Shown here one piece after another: positions 60,530 through 64,000 of a stretch of 64,000 bases of DNA. Origin of the DNA: Alloyangia mangrovi (GTDB taxonomy: Bacteria; Pseudomonadota; Alphaproteobacteria; Rhodobacterales; Rhodobacteraceae); contig NZ_NTHN02000008.1 in assembly GCF_002300555.2 (NCBI RefSeq), positions 62,001-126,000 on the forward strand, given 5' to 3'. The notes below the pieces were generated by a model. That model searched no databases. It was not told where the DNA came from and was given only the letters and a program-made list of their open reading frames with translations. The position numbers were made by a program, and so were the translations under genes. The stretch's first letter is position 1. Every line of letters begins with the position of its first letter.

Positions 60530-61147
60530 ATGTCTATCCGTCGCTCATCAGCCCTGTGTCGCTGCCCGGTCGTTCCCGATTGGATGGCGCTCGCGCTCTC
60601 CGCGCTGCTCTTTCTTGCGCCGGCCGCCCGCGCGGCCGAGATCGACGCGCCGCTGCAGGCAGTGATCGCGCAATACGTGCAGCCGTTCCTCGAGGATGCC
60701 GCTCTGATTGCGGCGATCAAGGCGCAGAACGACGTCACAAGCCGCTATGACGACGCAAGGATCAACGAACTCGACGCAATGTGGCAGGCAGAGATCGGCG
60801 CCACCGAGATCCCGACGATAACCCCGGTCTGGGACAACCCGGTGGCCGACGCGCTGCGCGCAGAGGTGGCCAGTTCCGGCGGCCTGATCCGCGAGATCCT
60901 CGTGATGGATGCGCGCGGACTGAACGTCGCCGTGTCCAGCGTGACCTCGGACTATTGGCAGGGCGACGAGGCCAAGTATCTCGAAACCTACGCGCGCGGC
61001 CCCGACGCCGTACATATCGGCGATGTGGAGTTCGACGAATCGAGCCAGGTCTACATGCAGCAGCTGTCGCTGAGCATCGCAGACCCGCAGTCTGGCGCAG
61101 TGATCGGCGCGCTGACCGTCGGGCTCGACGCGGAGAGGCTGCAATGA
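60530..61147 (+). CDS. Secreted PDC-like sensor protein paired with a chemoreceptor
   Basis: 205 residues from the ATG at 60530, with GGAGGTG 5-9 bases upstream. A signal peptide is clear (DWMALALSALLFLAPAARAA). The mature part resembles a periplasmic PDC sensor fold: DNPVADALRAEVASSGGLIR, EILVMDARGLNVAVSSVTSD, then YWQGDEAKYL and SSQVYMQQLSLSIADPQSGA. The stop overlaps the chemoreceptor start by 4 bases (ATGA), so a soluble sensor working with that receptor is a reasonable inference. Confidence 0.8.
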   Translation: MSIRRSSALCRCPVVPDWMALALSALLFLAPAARAAEIDAPLQAVIAQYVQPFLEDAALIAAIKAQNDVTSRYDDARINELDAMWQAEIGATEIPTITPVWDNPVADALRAEVASSGGLIREILVMDARGLNVAVSSVTSDYWQGDEAKYLETYARGPDAVHIGDVEFDESSQVYMQQLSLSIADPQSGAVIGALTVGLDAERLQ

Positions 61148-62976
61148 AGGTGCGGGCGCTTAGGCTGTTCAGGTCAGGGCGCAGCTCGCGCGACCCGGCA
61201 GCGGGCAAACCGGACGCGGGCAAACCAGCAGACCCGGTCTGGATCCCGGGCAAGCCCGCCACAGGGATCCGGCGTGTCGTGGGATCGGTGTTTGCGCAGG
61301 TGGCGGGGCTCGTGGTGCTATCGAGCCTGGTCGTCGCCGCGGTGCTCGCAGCGCAGGTGTGGCGGCTCAGCGACAAGGCGACCGAGACAGGGATTGCCGG
61401 CACGGCGCGGCATTCCGTCGAAGCCACCGCCGCCAGCCTGCTGCCCTCGGTGCGGTTTCGCGACGAAGCACGGCTGGCGCAAATCCTGAAGGAAAAGGCC
61501 CAAAGCGCCGGGACGGATCTTCTGGGCGGCCTGGTGCTGGGCGCGGAGGGCGAGGTTCTCGCGCGCACGGGCAATCTGGGCGACCGCGAGGCGGCACTTC
61601 TGGCATTGGCGCAGAAAGCCCTGGCGGAGGGCGGGCGCCAGGGCATGCTGGGGGATTTTGTCGCGACCGAAGCGGTCGCGCTGCCGGGCGAGGGTGCGCC
61701 GCTCGGCGCGCTGGCGATGGCCTGGACCGACAGCGCCATGCGCGCCTCGATCCTCCGCGACAAGCACATCATGCTGGTGAGCGCCGCGGCAAGCCTCTGT
61801 CTCATGCTCGTCGTGTCCCTGGTGCTTCTGCGTCGTATCGTGCTCGCGCCGCTGAGCGCGCTGCGCAGGGGCATGTCGCGGGTGGCGGCGGGGGATTACG
61901 ATGTCACGCTTCGCGCCGAGCGGCGCCGCGACGAATTTGGCGAGTTGGGGCGCAACCTGGCGGATCTCACCAAGACCCTGGCGCGGGGTCGCGATGCGCA
62001 AGAGGCCCGCGGGCGCGCCCATGAGGCGCAGAACCAGGTGGTGCGCCATTTGAGCGATGCGCTTGATGCCCTCGCCGGGGGCTCGCTGCGGCACACGATC
62101 ATCGAGGCATTTCCCGGGGAATACGAAGAGTTGCGCGCCAACTACAACCGTGCGGTCGAGAGCCTGCGCGCCACGATGACCGAGGTGAACTCGGGGGCGC
62201 TCAACATCCACAGCAGCGCCGAAGAGATCGCGCGCGCCTCCGATGATCTCTCCCGCCGCACCGAGACGCAGGCGGCCACGCTGGAGCAGACGGCGGCTGC
62301 TCTCGACGAGATGCTGGCCCGGGTGCGCGAGGCCGCACAGGCGGCACGCGACGCCGAGAGCAGCGTCCAGACGGCTTCGAAGCTCGCGGATCAGAACGGC
62401 GAGGTCATGCGCTCGGCGATCGAGGCCATGGGCGGCATCGAACGCAGTTCGCAACAGATCAACGAGATCATCGGGGTGATCGACGACATCGCTTTCCAGA
62501 CCAATCTTCTTGCGCTCAACGCGGGGGTTGAGGCAGCGCGCGCCGGGGCGTCGGGCAAGGGTTTTGCGGTCGTGGCCTCCGAGGTGCGGGCGCTGGCGCA
62601 ACGCAGTTCGGACGCGGCGCAGCAGATCAAGACGTTGATCAGCGGCTCGGCGGACCGGGTGCGCGACGGGGTGGAACTGGTCGAACGCTCGGGCGAGGCG
62701 CTGGGCGAGGTGGTCGCGCAGGTGAGCCAGATCTCGACGCTGGTCAGCAACATCGCCGGGGTGGCCGCCGAACAGGCGCAGGGCCTCAACGAGATCAACG
62801 TCGGTGTCAGCAACCTCGACCGGGTCACCCAGCAGAACGCCGCCATGGTCGAGGAAAGCACCGCCGCCGCCCATATGCTGCGCGGAGACGCGGGCCGTCT
62901 GTCTGACCTGATGCGCGGCTTCAGCGTCGGCGAAGAGGGGGCGGCGCCTTCGGGGCGGGCAAGCGCCGCGGCCTGA
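61144..62976 (+). CDS. Methyl-accepting chemotaxis protein
   Basis: 610 residues from the ATG at 61144, which overlaps the previous stop. A membrane helix (VFAQVAGLVVLSSLVVAAVL), a periplasmic domain of about 140 residues, a second helix (IMLVSAAASLCLMLVVSLVL) and a HAMP domain are followed by the signalling hairpin (IIGVIDDIAFQTNLLALNAG, VEAARAGASGKGFAVVASEV). No C-terminal CheR-binding pentapeptide is present. It is likely coupled with the secreted protein just upstream for ligand detection. Confidence 0.95.
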   Translation: MKVRALRLFRSGRSSRDPAAGKPDAGKPADPVWIPGKPATGIRRVVGSVFAQVAGLVVLSSLVVAAVLAAQVWRLSDKATETGIAGTARHSVEATAASLLPSVRFRDEARLAQILKEKAQSAGTDLLGGLVLGAEGEVLARTGNLGDREAALLALAQKALAEGGRQGMLGDFVATEAVALPGEGAPLGALAMAWTDSAMRASILRDKHIMLVSAAASLCLMLVVSLVLLRRIVLAPLSALRRGMSRVAAGDYDVTLRAERRRDEFGELGRNLADLTKTLARGRDAQEARGRAHEAQNQVVRHLSDALDALAGGSLRHTIIEAFPGEYEELRANYNRAVESLRATMTEVNSGALNIHSSAEEIARASDDLSRRTETQAATLEQTAAALDEMLARVREAAQAARDAESSVQTASKLADQNGEVMRSAIEAMGGIERSSQQINEIIGVIDDIAFQTNLLALNAGVEAARAGASGKGFAVVASEVRALAQRSSDAAQQIKTLISGSADRVRDGVELVERSGEALGEVVAQVSQISTLVSNIAGVAAEQAQGLNEINVGVSNLDRVTQQNAAMVEESTAAAHMLRGDAGRLSDLMRGFSVGEEGAAPSGRASAAA

Positions 62977-62983
62977 GCGCTGC

Positions 62984-63847
62984 TCAGCCCTTGGTGCTGA
63001 TCGCCGCGGCCACCACCGCGACGAAGTCCGCCTCGTCCCGCACCGTGGCCATGTCCGAGGCGTCGACGGTCACGCCCCAGTTGCGCGCCATTTCCTCGTA
63101 GCGCGGCTGCCGGTGCGCCAGCGCCTGTGCGTAAGTCCAGCGGATAAACGCGTCGGGATCCACGGCCGTCTCGGACACGCCCATCTCGTCGAGGTAGCGC
63201 GTCCAGGCGGCCTCGAGGAACTCGGGCTGGTAGGCCATGGGCTTTGGCGCGCGGTCGAACCGGCGGATCAATTCCTCGGTATGCGTCTCGCTGCCGCGGA
63301 TCCAGACCATCAGCGCCTGGCGCGAGAGCTCCGACAGGATTGGATCACGCGGGTTCCGGGCGTCCACCCATTCGCAGATCGATCCGCCGGTGTCGCAGAC
63401 GAAATGCGGATAGCCGTAGAGCTGCTGGGCGCGTTCGATGAAATAGCCCGTGTCCAGCAGGGCCTGTTCCTCGGCGCGGCGGAACTGGTCCTGCCGCATG
63501 CGGTAGCTGTTCATCGCCTGACCGCCCTTTGCCGGATCGCCGGGTTTGCCGAGGTAGGTGGAGACCGGGGTGAGGTTTTCGAAGGTGATGTTCGAGCCGA
63601 TGTAGATCGAATCCGACAGGAGAAGCTCGCGCAGGAATGGATTCTTCATCGCCTCGGCCTTGGCGTTGTCGGCGATGTATTCGCCCATGTAACGCGTGCC
63701 GATACGGTAATCGATCGAATAGTGGAACCAGTCGCCCGACTGCCGCAGCATCGAAGACACGTGGGTCTTGCCAAGCCCCGACATGGCGAAAAGCACGACG
63801 TGCTTGCGCGCGGCATCCTGCCAGTCGGCGGCGGTTTCATACAGCAT
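62984..63847 (-). CDS. P-loop ATPase of unknown role
   Basis: 287 residues from the ATG at 63847 (MLYETAADWQDAARKHVVLF). A P-loop SGLGKT is close to the N-terminus (FAMSGLGKTHVSSML). The remainder, with GYPHFVCDTGGSICEWVDAR and MVWIRGSETHTEELIRRFDR, is not a known domain to me, though it appears to be conserved as an ATPase in this bacterial group. It is convergent with the chemoreceptor gene. Confidence 0.85.
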   Translation of the reverse strand: MLYETAADWQDAARKHVVLFAMSGLGKTHVSSMLRQSGDWFHYSIDYRIGTRYMGEYIADNAKAEAMKNPFLRELLLSDSIYIGSNITFENLTPVSTYLGKPGDPAKGGQAMNSYRMRQDQFRRAEEQALLDTGYFIERAQQLYGYPHFVCDTGGSICEWVDARNPRDPILSELSRQALMVWIRGSETHTEELIRRFDRAPKPMAYQPEFLEAAWTRYLDEMGVSETAVDPDAFIRWTYAQALAHRQPRYEEMARNWGVTVDASDMATVRDEADFVAVVAAAISTKG

Positions 63848-63913
63848 GGGACGGCTCCTGGTTCGTCTGCCCCGACAGGTACTTGCGCCCGCGCGCCGCG
63901 TCAAACACCGCGC

Positions 63914-64000
63914 TTACGCCACCGCACGGCGCGCGGCGCGGGTTTCGCGCAGGATATTGGCGTAATTGGCAGCAAAGATGATCGCCGCGCCAAGCAGGAC
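63914..64000 (-). CDS. EamA/DMT-like membrane transporter, C-terminal end (partial)
   Basis: The frame reads back to a stop at 63914 from the end of the window, giving 28 residues (VLLGAAIIFAANYANILRET...), a final membrane helix with a short basic tail. It resembles the C-terminus of DMT-family permeases. The start is beyond the window. Confidence 0.5.
   Translation of the reverse strand, partial: VLLGAAIIFAANYANILRETRAARRAVA

Overview
The window is a GC-rich, densely packed chromosomal segment of an alphaproteobacterium, most probably a marine Rhodobacteraceae/Roseobacter-group member. Evidence: the distal nuo operon layout with extra small genes, DctBD next to a DctPQM TRAP transporter, ChpT, a DUF3553-like protein, the OlsBA ornithine-lipid pair, a fused indolepyruvate:ferredoxin oxidoreductase, and the dispersed TTCTTCT...AAATATCCC intergenic element. 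The genus cannot be fixed from this sequence. I see no insertion sequence, prophage, CRISPR array or plasmid gene.

Layout. 1-9081: end of nuoG through nuoN (respiratory complex I), with an extra lipoprotein gene and a CMD-fold gene inside the operon, closed by a terminator. 9141-12392: birA, coaX and the RNase J gene. 12419-13612: an orphan cytochrome P450 on the minus strand. 13673-20148: dctB-dctD two-component system, a dctP upstream region with paired palindromes, and dctPQM for C4-dicarboxylate uptake. 20233-24468, mostly minus strand: tpiA, an A-type Fe-S carrier, a GNAT, a large MscS channel and a SufT-like protein. 24469-29330: a structured leader with a small unknown gene, tRNA-Asp, obgE, proB and proA. 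29334-31904: chpT, a DUF3553 protein and the olsBA lipid pair. 31931-37151: thiE-like, tfoX-like, GNAT, trmJ, ctaA and an M32 carboxypeptidase. 37228-43143, minus strand: a membrane protein, a LysR regulator, purL, a methyltransferase, a candidate small RNA and a second LysR regulator. 43309-49375: the 2-oxoacid ferredoxin oxidoreductase, murI, ccmE and map. 49383-51506, minus strand: GNAT, grxD, bolA and xthA. 51836-54208: a repeat-peptide cassette, then alaS, two DUF1330 genes and a DUF486 gene. 58140-64000: typA, an SMR transporter, a secreted sensor-like protein with a chemoreceptor, an ATPase and the end of a membrane transporter gene.

The most novel locus is 51836-54208. It encodes a 111-residue protein with an N-terminal leader-like part and five copies of [M/L]FTSGA, the last at the extreme C-terminus. 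A 357-residue protein with no motif I recognise follows, translationally coupled to an EamA-type membrane transporter. The arrangement resembles a multi-core peptide precursor with partner protein and exporter, but this is inference.

A caution: at least five genes (nuoH, dctD, tpiA, mscS, the EamA transporter), and probably the nuoM 3' end, carry a single-base indel, mostly in a G or C run, beyond which the family sequence continues in another frame. This looks like uncorrected homopolymer error rather than biology, and frames in G-rich stretches should be read with that in mind.
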